64,000 nucleotides of DNA, from assembly GCA_026874595.1 (NCBI GenBank), contig JAPPUL010000073.1:645973-709972 (forward strand), given 5' to 3'. The stretch comes from Sipunculus nudus. Lineage: Eukaryota > Annelida > Sipuncula > Golfingiida > Sipunculidae. Shown here piece by piece: positions 1 to 9,729 of the stretch (its first letter is position 1; each line of letters starts with the position of its first letter). Both the position numbers and the translations under genes were made by a program. A model generated the notes under the pieces. It worked only from the letters and a program-made list of their open reading frames with translations. It had not been told where the DNA came from and did no database searches.

Positions 1-1
1 T

Positions 2-3000
2 CAATTTAATAAACGATCTAATAATTTATGGGTGAACTTAATTTATTATGAGCAATATAAATTAGCTCTTGACAAATATTTTAAAGGAAATAAACCAAGT
101 ATTCCAAAACCAAAATATCCCGTAATATCCTTTTGGATAAAGGATATTACAGGTTATCATATATTTGCTCCTACTAATTTAGTTGAAATTGTCTCTTTTC
201 TTAGAAAGAATTTAGGATCTGGTATAACTATTAGGACAGAAAGTAAAATACTTAGTACAAAAACTATAAATACATCCTCAAAACCACATATGACAAAACT
301 AATATCCAACTATAAAGAACATATTAAGAATAGGTTTAAAATAGTTATAGAAGGTTATGAAAGTCCTAAGAAAAAGCGCAGAGGAAGAAGAAAGAAAATT
401 AAAAAAGTATTTGTCGTAAGTTTTTCTACTATCCCAAATATTGCAAACAACATAAAGAGCTATATCTTAGAATCTAAGCTACATCAAGTAAAACTAAGAT
501 TATTTGAAAACGAGGATAGTGTAAAATTCTTTTCTGATACTAAAAATGATACTAAGGATAACCTAAAATACGAAAAGCTTAAAAAAGAAATTAAAAAGGA
601 TAACAAAGATAAATTCAGTCCCAAAAAACAATTGCTAAAACCAACTTTAATATATAAAACTAATATACCACGAGTGTTTACTAAAGATTATATAACTTTA
701 TTATTAAATCAGATACAGTCTAAAATGGCACGTGTATATACATTAAGTTTTTCATTAAAGCACGAAACTCTAAAATATACAAAGCTTTTTAAGATCCCAT
801 TTGATGAGTTCCCAAAAACTTCAAATATGTTAAATACTTTATTTAAAGAGCCAGATGTTAAAAATGTCGTTCTTGAAGAGCTTACGTTAAAGGAAAGCAA
901 AATACTAAAACACCGTCCGAATTCACGAGAATATATAGATGCTCAGGAGATACCCAAGAATATAAAAAAAGCGTACCTTCTAATTGAAGATGATAATTTT
1001 TATGTACAAGGAGGCGGAATAGACCCTATAGGCTTATTTAAGGCCGCATTCGGATATATATTTTCTAACGAAAGAAAGGGCAATGCAAGCATAATAGAAC
1101 AAATATATGAAATGTACTTAGGCAAACAGTCAAAAACTCCTTTTGAAAAACTAATACAAATACTTGGAGCTATATATTTAGACTATTATACTAAAGATAG
1201 AGACAAATTCTTAAATTTGTATGTACAATCTATCCCCGGCTCGTTTTTTAGGGATCATAATTATGGCATAAAGGGTATAATTAGGAATTATTTAAATAAA
1301 AATACCCTTTCAAGTCTAACTACTAAGGAACTTGGATGGCTAACCCGTATAGGGCTTTCTCCAAATACATTTGGGCAAGATTATATACGATATCATATAC
1401 TAAAAGATGAGTTTAGCAAAATCGGTATAGACATAACTAATGATGATGAGATTATAAGCTTTTTGAAAGAAAGATCAAAAGCTTTAGAAAAGGAGTTTAA
1501 AAATAAGAATCGAAAACGAAAACCCTCAAAGGAGATAGAGCAAAAAGAAAAGAATAGTAGGAAAAAAGAAATAGATTCAACTTTGTCGCTTATAAATAGG
1601 GTACAGCAAGCATATAAGGTGACAGAGGCAAGAATAGGAAAGGCTTTATACGAGTTTAAGAAAGGTAATGAGTCAGTAAGACCGCTAATAACTGAAGAAG
1701 AGTATTCTAAGGCTCGATCCAAAATTATAAACTTTAAGCCATCTCGTATAATAAATGAATATCAAAGCTATACAGATCAGACTCTAAAAGAATTAACAAG
1801 ATATTTAGGAAGTTGGGCTGTAAATGCTAATCTAGATTTAGAAGTAGAATTTCATGAAAAAGAGCAAATTATCCTAGAAGAAGAACTTGCAAAAAGTACG
1901 AAGTTGGTATACAACTTCAGAGACGATAGTAATGCAGAATACAAGAAATATGGTGGTGCTGCAGTACTTATTAAAACACATAATATAAAAGATTCAAAAA
2001 TAGCAAATAAAATAATTGCAATAGCCTCAAAACACACAAGTCCAAAAGTGTATTTTAATTGGGCAGTACATGGGCACAGACATTTTGGTTCAATATTCAA
2101 ATGGATAGTACTATTATTATACTTAGATAAAAAGGGAACTTTGCTTGATACCTATTATGATATACCAAGATCATTTGAATATGTTGTAGAAAAGGAAAAT
2201 GGTAAGAAGGTAAAAGGTCTTTATAGACCTGACAATTGGAGAATAGATAGGGAATATAATTATGGCCATTTTACATATAAAAAACATGATAATGTATACA
2301 ATTTCCTTCAATCAAAAAATAATACATTTGTAAAGCTTGCAGATCTCGTAGGACTTAAGAGTCTAAGTGCGTTTTTAAACGATGTAGGAGATTTGAATAG
2401 AGATGGAATATCTAAACACTTAAAGTTTAAGCCTATATATCCGATAGCGCTTGGCTCGCAAGATATAAATAGTATCAGGTTTGCCCAGATAAACACAATA
2501 ATAACAAATCGTGGTGTACTAAAGCCAATAACTACACTAAGCCGACTAATTCAAAGCGATAATAAAGAATTAAAGATAGACTTTTCAAAAGAGAGTAAAC
2601 AAGTCATATCACGAGAGGCTGCAGAGGGAGCCTTATTTTGCGGATATTTAAATACCTATTTTGGAACGGCAAAGAGATTTATAAAAGGTGGAGCAGGCAA
2701 GACAGGCTCATCGGATACCGATGTATCGTTTCTAGCCACAACTCTAAGAACCCCTGATGAGTATATAGAAGATGACAAAGATAACTTATTAAACCATAAC
2801 TTACTATACCTAATAAATATAGGTGTAAATGAAGGGAAGGTAGATGATGGCTTATTTGGAGGGAATGTACCTGCTTTGAATGCAAAGGAAGTATTTGAAA
2901 GGCTACTTGGTAGAGAGTATGTAGGGAAGGGGGAAGAAGTAGAATTAAAATACCCTATAGGGGGCAATATAACAAAGTACTTTTCGAAGAAATTTTTCTA

Positions 3001-3661
3001 TAAACCTGTATTGAAGCCAAGAAAGCTAAACAATAAGAATATATACGCCCCAATTTTACGTAAGACAAGGATACGAACTGAAAATACTATAGACCTTGAA
3101 GAGCTGCTTTTGATAAGAAGCGATTATGAGAGACATAAGGATTTAGAACTTGAAGAAAAAACGGCAATAGACTTTGCAAAAGTTGATGGCGAGATATTCC
3201 ATGAGCTTAGCCCTGAAAGACAACAAGAATATAGAAATATAGCCTCAGTTGAGGTTGAAAAACAGAAATTTGAATACCAGTTTAAGATGTATGAAAAACA
3301 ACTTTGGAACGAGAATATGGACAACCCAAATAATGATGATAAATACGAATATATACCTAATCTAATAGAACCTAATAAAAAAGAGAGTGAACAAAGAGTA
3401 AATGTTTATGGAGATGATAAGGAAAATACCACTAGTTCTGCCAAAGATACTGATAAAAAAACTTTAGAGTGGGGGAAAAACGTCCGTGGGGAAAGAACTG
3501 AGGATAGTATACTCCAACAATTAACAGGCAATGAAGCTATTTTAAATGAGTTAGAGGAAAAAGAAAAAGAAAAAAAAGCCAAAAGTACAAAAAATGATAT
3601 AAATGAGGAAGAAGAGAGTTTCTTAAAAAACCTAATAGATGAGACATTAAATGATAGATAA
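2..3661 (+). CDS. Divergent class A penicillin-binding protein (GT51 transglycosylase plus transpeptidase), 5' partial
   Basis: Likely builds and cross-links peptidoglycan at the outer face of the inner membrane. The reading frame is open to the window edge, so the N-terminus and any membrane anchor lie upstream; the GTG at 32 is only the first in-frame start seen. Numbered from that GTG, a GT51-like block begins with EDDNFY (Glu319), followed by NASIIEQ (about 351-357) and a YLNKNTLSSLTTKELGW stretch. A transpeptidase block follows: FGSIFKW with Ser687/Lys690 (SxxK), SKN at 761-763 and KTG at 890-892, so all three penicilloyl-transferase motifs are present. In the GT block the usual His of EDxxFxxHxG reads Gln, and the second catalytic Glu expected in a KxxE motif appears to be Gln (KLIQ). 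Lys/Arg-rich insertions and a 300-residue charged C-terminal tail make it much larger than typical class A PBPs. It overlaps the next gene by 11 bp. The family call comes from motifs read by eye. Confidence 0.72.
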   Translation, partial: QFNKRSNNLWVNLIYYEQYKLALDKYFKGNKPSIPKPKYPVISFWIKDITGYHIFAPTNLVEIVSFLRKNLGSGITIRTESKILSTKTINTSSKPHMTKLISNYKEHIKNRFKIVIEGYESPKKKRRGRRKKIKKVFVVSFSTIPNIANNIKSYILESKLHQVKLRLFENEDSVKFFSDTKNDTKDNLKYEKLKKEIKKDNKDKFSPKKQLLKPTLIYKTNIPRVFTKDYITLLLNQIQSKMARVYTLSFSLKHETLKYTKLFKIPFDEFPKTSNMLNTLFKEPDVKNVVLEELTLKESKILKHRPNSREYIDAQEIPKNIKKAYLLIEDDNFYVQGGGIDPIGLFKAAFGYIFSNERKGNASIIEQIYEMYLGKQSKTPFEKLIQILGAIYLDYYTKDRDKFLNLYVQSIPGSFFRDHNYGIKGIIRNYLNKNTLSSLTTKELGWLTRIGLSPNTFGQDYIRYHILKDEFSKIGIDITNDDEIISFLKERSKALEKEFKNKNRKRKPSKEIEQKEKNSRKKEIDSTLSLINRVQQAYKVTEARIGKALYEFKKGNESVRPLITEEEYSKARSKIINFKPSRIINEYQSYTDQTLKELTRYLGSWAVNANLDLEVEFHEKEQIILEEELAKSTKLVYNFRDDSNAEYKKYGGAAVLIKTHNIKDSKIANKIIAIASKHTSPKVYFNWAVHGHRHFGSIFKWIVLLLYLDKKGTLLDTYYDIPRSFEYVVEKENGKKVKGLYRPDNWRIDREYNYGHFTYKKHDNVYNFLQSKNNTFVKLADLVGLKSLSAFLNDVGDLNRDGISKHLKFKPIYPIALGSQDINSIRFAQINTIITNRGVLKPITTLSRLIQSDNKELKIDFSKESKQVISREAAEGALFCGYLNTYFGTAKRFIKGGAGKTGSSDTDVSFLATTLRTPDEYIEDDKDNLLNHNLLYLINIGVNEGKVDDGLFGGNVPALNAKEVFERLLGREYVGKGEEVELKYPIGGNITKYFSKKFFYKPVLKPRKLNNKNIYAPILRKTRIRTENTIDLEELLLIRSDYERHKDLELEEKTAIDFAKVDGEIFHELSPERQQEYRNIASVEVEKQKFEYQFKMYEKQLWNENMDNPNNDDKYEYIPNLIEPNKKESEQRVNVYGDDKENTTSSAKDTDKKTLEWGKNVRGERTEDSILQQLTGNEAILNELEEKEKEKKAKSTKNDINEEEESFLKNLIDETLNDR

Positions 3662-4631
3662 CAAAAAAGAAAAGATAATATTAAAATACGCAAAGAGCAT
3701 ATCCATAATAGTACCAGTATATAACGAAGAGGAAAATGTAGAAGAAATATACAAAGCGATAAAGGAAGAAGTAGAATATCTTGGCTTGGAATACGAGATA
3801 ATCTTTATAGATGATGGAAGCCTAGATAAAGGATACAAACTACTTGAAGCGATAAGTGAAAAAGATAAGCAAGCGAAGGTGCTTAAGTTTCAATTTAACT
3901 GTGGACAAACAGCCGCAATGCAAGCAGGGTTTGATCATGCAAGCAAAGATATAATAATCCCAATGGATGCGGACATGCAAAATGACCCAAAGGATATAAA
4001 GAACCTCCTAGATAAGATAGAAGAAGGTTATGATGTTGTTAGTGGCTGGCGTAAGGAAAGAAAAGATAAAGCCTTAAGTCGGAAACTGCCCTCGTATATC
4101 GCAAACAAGATAATATCGTATATAGGTAAGATTAAACTACATGATTACGGATGCTCAATAAAAGCATATGATAGGAAGATGCTTAAGGATGTAAATTTAT
4201 ATGGAGAGATGCATAGATTCATCCCAATATATGCCTCATGGTCAGGAGCAAAAGTAACAGAAATACCAGTAAGACATCATCCCAGGTTAAAAGGTAAGTC
4301 AAAATACGGGATAGCAAGGACATTTAAAATAATCCTTGATCTTGTTACTGTAAAATTTCTTGGTAACTATTTAACAAAACCATTATATTTTTTTGGTAGC
4401 ATAGGATTACTTTCAATTCTAGTTGCATTTTTAAGTGTGATATATCTTCTATACAGGCATACGCAAGGAGGGTCATTTGTAGATAGTCCCTTTTTCATTT
4501 TTGCTGTTATGTGTACCCTACTTGGTGTGCAATTTATATTAATGGGAATAATAGCAGAGCTTATAATAAGAACCTATCATGAATCTCAAAACAAAAGGAC
4601 TTACGTAATAAGTAAGAAGCATAATTTTTAG
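3651..4631 (+). CDS. Family 2 glycosyltransferase, dolichol/undecaprenyl-phosphate sugar transferase type
   Basis: Predicted to transfer a sugar from a nucleotide donor to a polyprenyl phosphate at the inner membrane (DPM1/ArnC/GtrB group). The 326-residue protein opens with the GT-A signature SIIVPVYNEEENV (about residues 14-26). It has the metal-binding DADMQNDP segment near residue 105. It ends with two long hydrophobic helices (about 242-268 and 280-305), the arrangement of GtrB-like enzymes. The start ATG overlaps the end of the preceding PBP-like gene by 11 bp, so the two are probably co-transcribed and translationally coupled. This suggests a role in envelope glycan or lipid-linked sugar supply. 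The actual sugar and acceptor cannot be read from the sequence. Confidence 0.85.
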   Translation: MIDNKKEKIILKYAKSISIIVPVYNEEENVEEIYKAIKEEVEYLGLEYEIIFIDDGSLDKGYKLLEAISEKDKQAKVLKFQFNCGQTAAMQAGFDHASKDIIIPMDADMQNDPKDIKNLLDKIEEGYDVVSGWRKERKDKALSRKLPSYIANKIISYIGKIKLHDYGCSIKAYDRKMLKDVNLYGEMHRFIPIYASWSGAKVTEIPVRHHPRLKGKSKYGIARTFKIILDLVTVKFLGNYLTKPLYFFGSIGLLSILVAFLSVIYLLYRHTQGGSFVDSPFFIFAVMCTLLGVQFILMGIIAELIIRTYHESQNKRTYVISKKHNF

Positions 4632-4679
4632 TAAATAAGTAAATAAGAAGTTATAAATAATTATATGTTAAAATAAAGT

Positions 4680-5069
4680 ATGGAAAAAGAACAAGTAATA
4701 TATCCGGATTTTGAAAAAAGTAAGCTAGTGCCTACCATAATCCAGGACTCAAAAACAAACGAAGTATTAATGCTTGGATATATGAGTAAAGAGTCCTACG
4801 AAAAGACATTATATTTTGGGCAAGTACATTTTTACAGTCGAAAGAAAAAGCAAATATGGAAGAAGGGAGAGAAATCAAATAATATACAAAAAGTAAAAAA
4901 GATATTATTTGATTGTGATAATGATACGTTATTAATACTCGTTGAACAAGTAGGTGGGGCATGTCATAAGGGTTATAGAAGTTGCTTTTACCAAGAGCTT
5001 AATAACTCACATGATAAGTTAATGAATGTAGGGGAGGTAGTATTTAATCCTGATGAAGTATACAAATAA
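4680..5069 (+). CDS. hisI: Phosphoribosyl-AMP cyclohydrolase HisI
   Basis: Third step of histidine synthesis: opens the adenine ring of phosphoribosyl-AMP in the cytoplasm, zinc-dependent. The 129-residue single-domain protein carries the family signatures VLMLGYMSKESY, HFYSRKKKQIWKKGE and LFDCDNDTLLILVEQ, and ends with ACHKGYRSCFY. The three expected zinc cysteines (in DCD, ACH and SCF) are all present. There is no fused HisE (pyrophosphatase) domain, so HisE must be encoded elsewhere. It sits 48 bp after the glycosyltransferase and 23 bp before a methyltransferase, far from the hisBHAF cluster near 56-59 kb. Confidence 0.93.
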   Translation: MEKEQVIYPDFEKSKLVPTIIQDSKTNEVLMLGYMSKESYEKTLYFGQVHFYSRKKKQIWKKGEKSNNIQKVKKILFDCDNDTLLILVEQVGGACHKGYRSCFYQELNNSHDKLMNVGEVVFNPDEVYK

Positions 5070-5092
5070 GAGGATAATAAGTAAGAGAGTAT

Positions 5093-5671
5093 ATGAAGCT
5101 ATTTGATCCTAAGAAGTACCAAAAACTAGAGACAAAAGAAAGATATGAATTATTAAAACCCAGAGAAACTTTATTATCACTTGGCCTTGATGAGGGATTA
5201 GTTGGTGCTGATTTAGGTTGTGGGACAGGGTTTTTCACGATTGCAGCTGCAGATATATTAGGTGCAAAGGGTAAAATATATGCATTTGATATTCAAAAGG
5301 AGATGCTAACATACCTTAGAATGAAGATAGAAAGACCGAATGTTGTGCCTATACTGCTTGAAAATAGTACTAAACAAGTTGTCCTGCCACTAAAAGACAA
5401 GCTTTTGGATTTTGTTTTGATAGCTTTTGTTATACATGAGATTGAAGATATAAATTCAGTTATAAAAGAAACAAAGCGAGTTCTTAAACAAAATGGTCTT
5501 ATAATATTACTTGAATGGATAGTTAAAACGGAGGATATGGGTCCTCCAAAAGACCATAGGATTGGCGAGGATACTATTATTAAAGAACTTAAAGATAACA
5601 ACTTTGAAATTAACAAAATGCTAACCATTAATAAATCAAATTATGCTATAATAGCAAATGCTATTCACTAG
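5093..5671 (+). CDS. Class I SAM-dependent methyltransferase
   Basis: Cytoplasmic methyltransferase of the UbiE/Methyltransf_11 type, substrate unknown. The 192-residue protein has motif I ADLGCGTGFF near residue 40, an acidic end of strand 2 (YAFDIQKEM) and a HEIEDINSVIKETKRVLKQ segment typical of the post-motif region leading to the substrate pocket. It starts 23 bp after hisI, so co-transcription is likely, but nothing ties it to histidine synthesis. Its stop codon abuts the stop of ftsK on the opposite strand, leaving no room for a terminator between the two genes. UbiE-like and arsenite methyltransferase-like assignments cannot be separated by eye. Confidence 0.8.
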   Translation: MKLFDPKKYQKLETKERYELLKPRETLLSLGLDEGLVGADLGCGTGFFTIAAADILGAKGKIYAFDIQKEMLTYLRMKIERPNVVPILLENSTKQVVLPLKDKLLDFVLIAFVIHEIEDINSVIKETKRVLKQNGLIILLEWIVKTEDMGPPKDHRIGEDTIIKELKDNNFEINKMLTINKSNYAIIANAIH

Positions 5672-8668
5672 CTAAATCAAAACCTCTCGAACCTTGCTTC
5701 CATCCTTTTGAGTGCCAACTATTCCCTCAGCCTCCATAAGCTCGATTATACGGGCTGCTCTGTTATATCCTATTCGCATTTTTCTTTGTAGGTATGAGGC
5801 TGAGGCTTTCCTCTCAAACTTTACTATCTCTACCGCCTCTATATAAAGTGGTTCATCCTTTATCCCAAATTCACCTGTGCCACTAGCTAAAGATGCTCCT
5901 TCTTCTTCTTCGTTTATAATTATATTTTCAAGCTCTTCAATATAATTTGTTGCCCCATCTATATTAGATATAAAATTTAATATTTCTTTCTCTTGCAAAA
6001 ATGCCCCCTGTATTCTTATAGTTCCGCTAAATCCAGGTGCAAGGAAGAGTAAATCACCCTTACCTAAAAGCTTTTCTGCACCATTAGTATCCAATATTAT
6101 ACGAGATTCTGTCTTGCTTGATACTTGAAAGGCGATACGTGCTGGGAAGTTTGCCTTTATTAGCCCTGTTATTACATCTACTGACGGTCTTTGTGTTGCA
6201 ACAACAAGATGTATCCCAACTGCTCGGGACATTGCTGCAAGTCGCGATATCTTTAATTCTACCTCCTTACCCGATGTCATCATTAAATCCGCAAACTCAT
6301 CTATTATTACTACTATATATTCAAACGGACTGTCAGTAACATAGCCAGACTTGCGCATAGATACCACTTTCTCATTAAAACTACTTATGTCACGTACTCC
6401 ATATCTCTCAAGCAATCCATACCTCCTCTCCATCTCATCCACTACCCAGCTAAGTGCCACTAACGCTTTTTTGGGATGTGTTATTACCGGCGCTATTAGA
6501 TTTGGTAGATTGTTATATATATTAAGTTCTACCCTCTTTGGATCTATCAAAAGAAATCTTGCACGCTTAGGTCCCGTTGCATACAACAAACTACATATTA
6601 GTGTATTTACAAATACACTCTTGCCCGACCCCGTTGCTCCCGCTATAAGTAAATGGGGCATGCTTGCCAAGTCCGCTACTACTACATCCCCCTCTATCCC
6701 CTTCCCAAGCGCTATCGGTAATTTTGCATCACTTTCTTCAAAACTACTGGCACATACTAAATCTCCAAAATATACCTTCTTTCGTATTTCATTTGGTACC
6801 TCTATTCCTACAAGTGATTTGCCGGGTATCGGTGCAAGTACTCTTATTCGCAATGACGCTAGTGTTAAGGCTATGTTATCTTGTATGTTGGATATCTTGC
6901 TTAAACGAGTCCCTGCTGACGGCTGTATCTCATAACGAGTTATTACCGGACCACGGGATATCCCCACCACCTTTGCGCTAATCCCAAAATCATTAAGTGT
7001 ACTCTCAAGCTTCTTTATTACCTCCCCCTCTATACTATCCCCTTGTGCTTCTCCTTCTACATTATCAGATTCTGATACTGACAACGATTTCTCATGACTT
7101 ACAGATTCTATAAACCCCTCATCACCCTCAAATAAATTAACTCCTCTCCCGCGAAAACCTATAACATTGTCATACCCTATTCTAAATCCATTATCTAATA
7201 CGCTTGTAGCACTAACTACTCCTTCTATCTCTTTATCTCCACCCCCAGCCTCTTCCCCAGCCTCCCTCTCCCCTCCCTCTTCTATATCTCTTCCTCTCCC
7301 AAATAACTCAAGCTCCGAAGAGCCTAAAACTACTAGCGACTTGCAATCCCCTATTCCCCCATTATACTCTCCATTTGGCTTGTAACTCGTTAAACCTTCA
7401 GTACCAACAGCAACAACAGAATCAGCTTTTACTAATATAAAACCTCGACCCTCAACACTATCTTTACTCTCGGCTAATTTAGCATCTTCTACCCTCTGGT
7501 ATAAAACTGATACTATTCTCCCTTCATTTTCTACTCCGCCTTCTCCTACTCCACCTTCAAGCTCTATATCAGAAGAAATTGTCCCCAAAACATTTTCATC
7601 TTTTATACCTTCAGCACTTTTTATACCCTCAGCTTCATAAATATACCCCCCACGCTCAAGCTCTCCAAAACCTTCTACCTCTAAAACTTCATCTTCTAAA
7701 CCTCTTTCTTCTAAACCTTTTACTTCTAAACCTACGTCATCACTCTCATAAGTTGTAAGCTCACAAATTATCTTCTTAAAATCATCTGCTCCCAGAATAT
7801 CTTCACGTGCTACACTAGGCCCCGTTTCTAACCTCTTTACAAAATCTTTTGCAATATATATATAATCTTTTGCAAATCCGCCCTCTCTATAACCTACATC
7901 CTCTCCCATGCCACCACCACCTATAAAAACCTTACTTATAAACGGCGGCTTGCTCTTTTTAACCTCCACTCTCTTGCCTAGTTTAATCTTCCCAGCCCTT
8001 ACATTTATCCCCTTTATCCCATTAGCTGCTCTAGTAAAAATATTCTTCTTTCCCTTTGCATAATCAATGTTTAACAACTTAACGATTAACGAAAATAACT
8101 TGTTAAATACATTTACCCTTTTGAGCTTTAATACTCCTTTATAGCTTCTTATTTGTTCTCTTATACTCCTTTCAAAAAACAACATCATCCCCACCCACAC
8201 AAGCATTAACAAAAATATTAACTCCCCAAATATCCCAAATATTATGTTTATTACATGTGATATAAATCCAAATATTATCCCCCCACCCCAAAAACTTGTA
8301 TCGCCACTTACAAAACTTATTAAATACGAAAAGCTAAATAATAGCATAATAAGCCCAAATACTTTACTTGCAAAATTAGACGGCTTTAACTTCGGAAAGA
8401 ATAATAAGTACGCATAAAGACCTATCAATATTAGAAAATACGACCCGTACCCAAACATTATAAGTGATAACCCAGGAAGCGCATACGCAAACTCTAGTAA
8501 TTGCACACTCCCCATGTCCTCTAACAATAGTTCCCCACTTAAACCTGTTTTGGAAAAGAAATAAGGACTGTATGATAAAAGCCCCAGGCTAAAAGATAAA
8601 TACAATATCGTGTATATGAAGAAAATCCATTTCTCTTTATTCATAATAGTTTCTACTCTATATCCCAT
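5672..8668 (-). CDS. ftsK: DNA translocase FtsK/SpoIIIE
   Basis: Septal, membrane-anchored ATPase that pumps chromosomal DNA and helps dimer resolution during division. The 998-residue protein has four N-terminal membrane helices (about residues 14-165). Next comes a poorly conserved Gly/Glu/Val-rich linker (about 240-540), then the motor with Walker A GATGSGKS near 674 and Walker B VVIIDEFADLMM near 788. A C-terminal winged-helix gamma domain follows (RKMRIGYNRAARIIELMEAE, about 945-965). Two starts are possible: the ATG at 8668 and an in-frame ATG at 8644 (MNKEKW) just before the first helix. Neither has a well-spaced Shine-Dalgarno, so the start is unsettled. uppP lies upstream on the same strand, separated by an AT-rich repeat block. 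Confidence 0.96.
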   Translation of the reverse strand: MGYRVETIMNKEKWIFFIYTILYLSFSLGLLSYSPYFFSKTGLSGELLLEDMGSVQLLEFAYALPGLSLIMFGYGSYFLILIGLYAYLLFFPKLKPSNFASKVFGLIMLLFSFSYLISFVSGDTSFWGGGIIFGFISHVINIIFGIFGELIFLLMLVWVGMMLFFERSIREQIRSYKGVLKLKRVNVFNKLFSLIVKLLNIDYAKGKKNIFTRAANGIKGINVRAGKIKLGKRVEVKKSKPPFISKVFIGGGGMGEDVGYREGGFAKDYIYIAKDFVKRLETGPSVAREDILGADDFKKIICELTTYESDDVGLEVKGLEERGLEDEVLEVEGFGELERGGYIYEAEGIKSAEGIKDENVLGTISSDIELEGGVGEGGVENEGRIVSVLYQRVEDAKLAESKDSVEGRGFILVKADSVVAVGTEGLTSYKPNGEYNGGIGDCKSLVVLGSSELELFGRGRDIEEGGEREAGEEAGGGDKEIEGVVSATSVLDNGFRIGYDNVIGFRGRGVNLFEGDEGFIESVSHEKSLSVSESDNVEGEAQGDSIEGEVIKKLESTLNDFGISAKVVGISRGPVITRYEIQPSAGTRLSKISNIQDNIALTLASLRIRVLAPIPGKSLVGIEVPNEIRKKVYFGDLVCASSFEESDAKLPIALGKGIEGDVVVADLASMPHLLIAGATGSGKSVFVNTLICSLLYATGPKRARFLLIDPKRVELNIYNNLPNLIAPVITHPKKALVALSWVVDEMERRYGLLERYGVRDISSFNEKVVSMRKSGYVTDSPFEYIVVIIDEFADLMMTSGKEVELKISRLAAMSRAVGIHLVVATQRPSVDVITGLIKANFPARIAFQVSSKTESRIILDTNGAEKLLGKGDLLFLAPGFSGTIRIQGAFLQEKEILNFISNIDGATNYIEELENIIINEEEEGASLASGTGEFGIKDEPLYIEAVEIVKFERKASASYLQRKMRIGYNRAARIIELMEAEGIVGTQKDGSKVREVLI

Positions 8669-8722
8669 CCTTGGTTTTATCAGATTAGATTTGAATTCTT
8701 TTAATTGGTATTCGTTTTTTAC

Positions 8723-8831
8723 AATATCATTTTTATAATATCATTTTTATAATATCATTTTTATAATATCATTTTTATAATATCATTTTGTGCAATATCA
8801 TTTTGTGCAATATAATTTTGTGCAATATAAT
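8723..8831. repeat. AT-rich tandem repeat, 14-bp unit grading into a 15-bp variant
   Basis: In the 197-bp gap between uppP and ftsK, a 14-bp unit (aatatcatttttat) is repeated four times. It then changes to a 15-bp version ending ttttgtgc for three more copies. The array lies immediately upstream of ftsK. The DNA is A/T-only in the first half. No coding potential or hairpin is visible. It looks like slippage-generated DNA, but could affect ftsK expression. Confidence 0.9.
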
Positions 8832-8865
8832 TGTATTAAATCGGTTTTGATTTCTTAAGAATTTA

Positions 8866-9711
8866 TTAAACCAAAATTATTAGCAAAAAACCTATAAAGA
8901 AACAATAATAGGCAAAAGAGCTTAGTTTGCCACCTCTTACAAACCTTATTAAGAGCTTTAGAGAAAGATACCCAAATATAAACGCTCCCATAAAGCCAAC
9001 TCCCAAAGACAATATGTTTATATCTTCAAACCCAAACTTTAGACTCTCATAAAGTGTTGCTACAAATATTGCCGGGAGTGAAAGTAGAAAGGAATATTTT
9101 ATCATAGTTTCGCGTTTAAGCCCAACTAAAAGTCCCGTCGATATTGTTATTCCAGACCGCGATATCCCCGGTGCTATCGATAAGCCCTGCATCACTCCTA
9201 TTAAAAACGCTTCCCTCAACCTTAGACGACTCCTACTCCCTTCTGGAAACAGATTATCTGTATATTTTGTCGCATACAAAAATATCCCCGTAATAAAAAA
9301 CATAATCCCAACATAAAATAAATTATCATGCCCAAGTATCATAAAATAATCCCTTAAAAAAAATCCGATAAGCCCCGTTGGGATACTGCCTACAACAATT
9401 ACCACTACCCACCACATCCCTTCTGAATGCTCCTGTCCCTCGTTAAACATATTCTTACCCGCTTCATTTCTTTGCTTATACCATATAAAGGGGGCTCTTA
9501 GAATATTATATATATCAGCCCTAAATACTATAACTGTCGCAAACATTGTACCAAAATGGAGAACCACGTTAAGTAAATGGCTATTTTGATTTGGAGATTT
9601 AAAAGGGAGTAGGTTTTCAAATAATACCAAATGTCCTGAACTGCTTATCGGTAAAAATTCCGTTATGCCCTGCACTATACTCAAGAATATCGAAAACGTT
9701 ACTTCGTCCAA
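8866..9711 (-). CDS. uppP: Undecaprenyl-diphosphatase UppP (BacA)
   Basis: Integral membrane phosphatase that recycles the undecaprenyl pyrophosphate carrier for peptidoglycan synthesis and confers bacitracin tolerance when overproduced. The 281-residue length is normal. Both family signatures are intact: GITEFLPISSSGHLVL near residue 15 and the second motif IAPGISRSGITIS around residue 175. About seven hydrophobic segments are visible. It sits 18 bp downstream of a small lipoprotein gene and 197 bp upstream of ftsK, all on the minus strand, forming an envelope/division group. Confidence 0.96.
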   Translation of the reverse strand: MDEVTFSIFLSIVQGITEFLPISSSGHLVLFENLLPFKSPNQNSHLLNVVLHFGTMFATVIVFRADIYNILRAPFIWYKQRNEAGKNMFNEGQEHSEGMWWVVVIVVGSIPTGLIGFFLRDYFMILGHDNLFYVGIMFFITGIFLYATKYTDNLFPEGSRSRLRLREAFLIGVMQGLSIAPGISRSGITISTGLLVGLKRETMIKYSFLLSLPAIFVATLYESLKFGFEDINILSLGVGFMGAFIFGYLSLKLLIRFVRGGKLSSFAYYCFFIGFLLIILV

Positions 9712-9729
9712 CTATAAAAATACCTTAAT

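Noticed and set aside
6118-6981. Plus-strand open frames inside ftsK (up to 194 codons)
   Set aside because: Antisense shadows of the well-conserved FtsK motor domain.
8723-8831. AT-rich iteron-like repeats as a replication origin
   Set aside because: No cluster of DnaA boxes, no dnaA/dnaN nearby, and the repeats resemble the other slippage arrays in the window.
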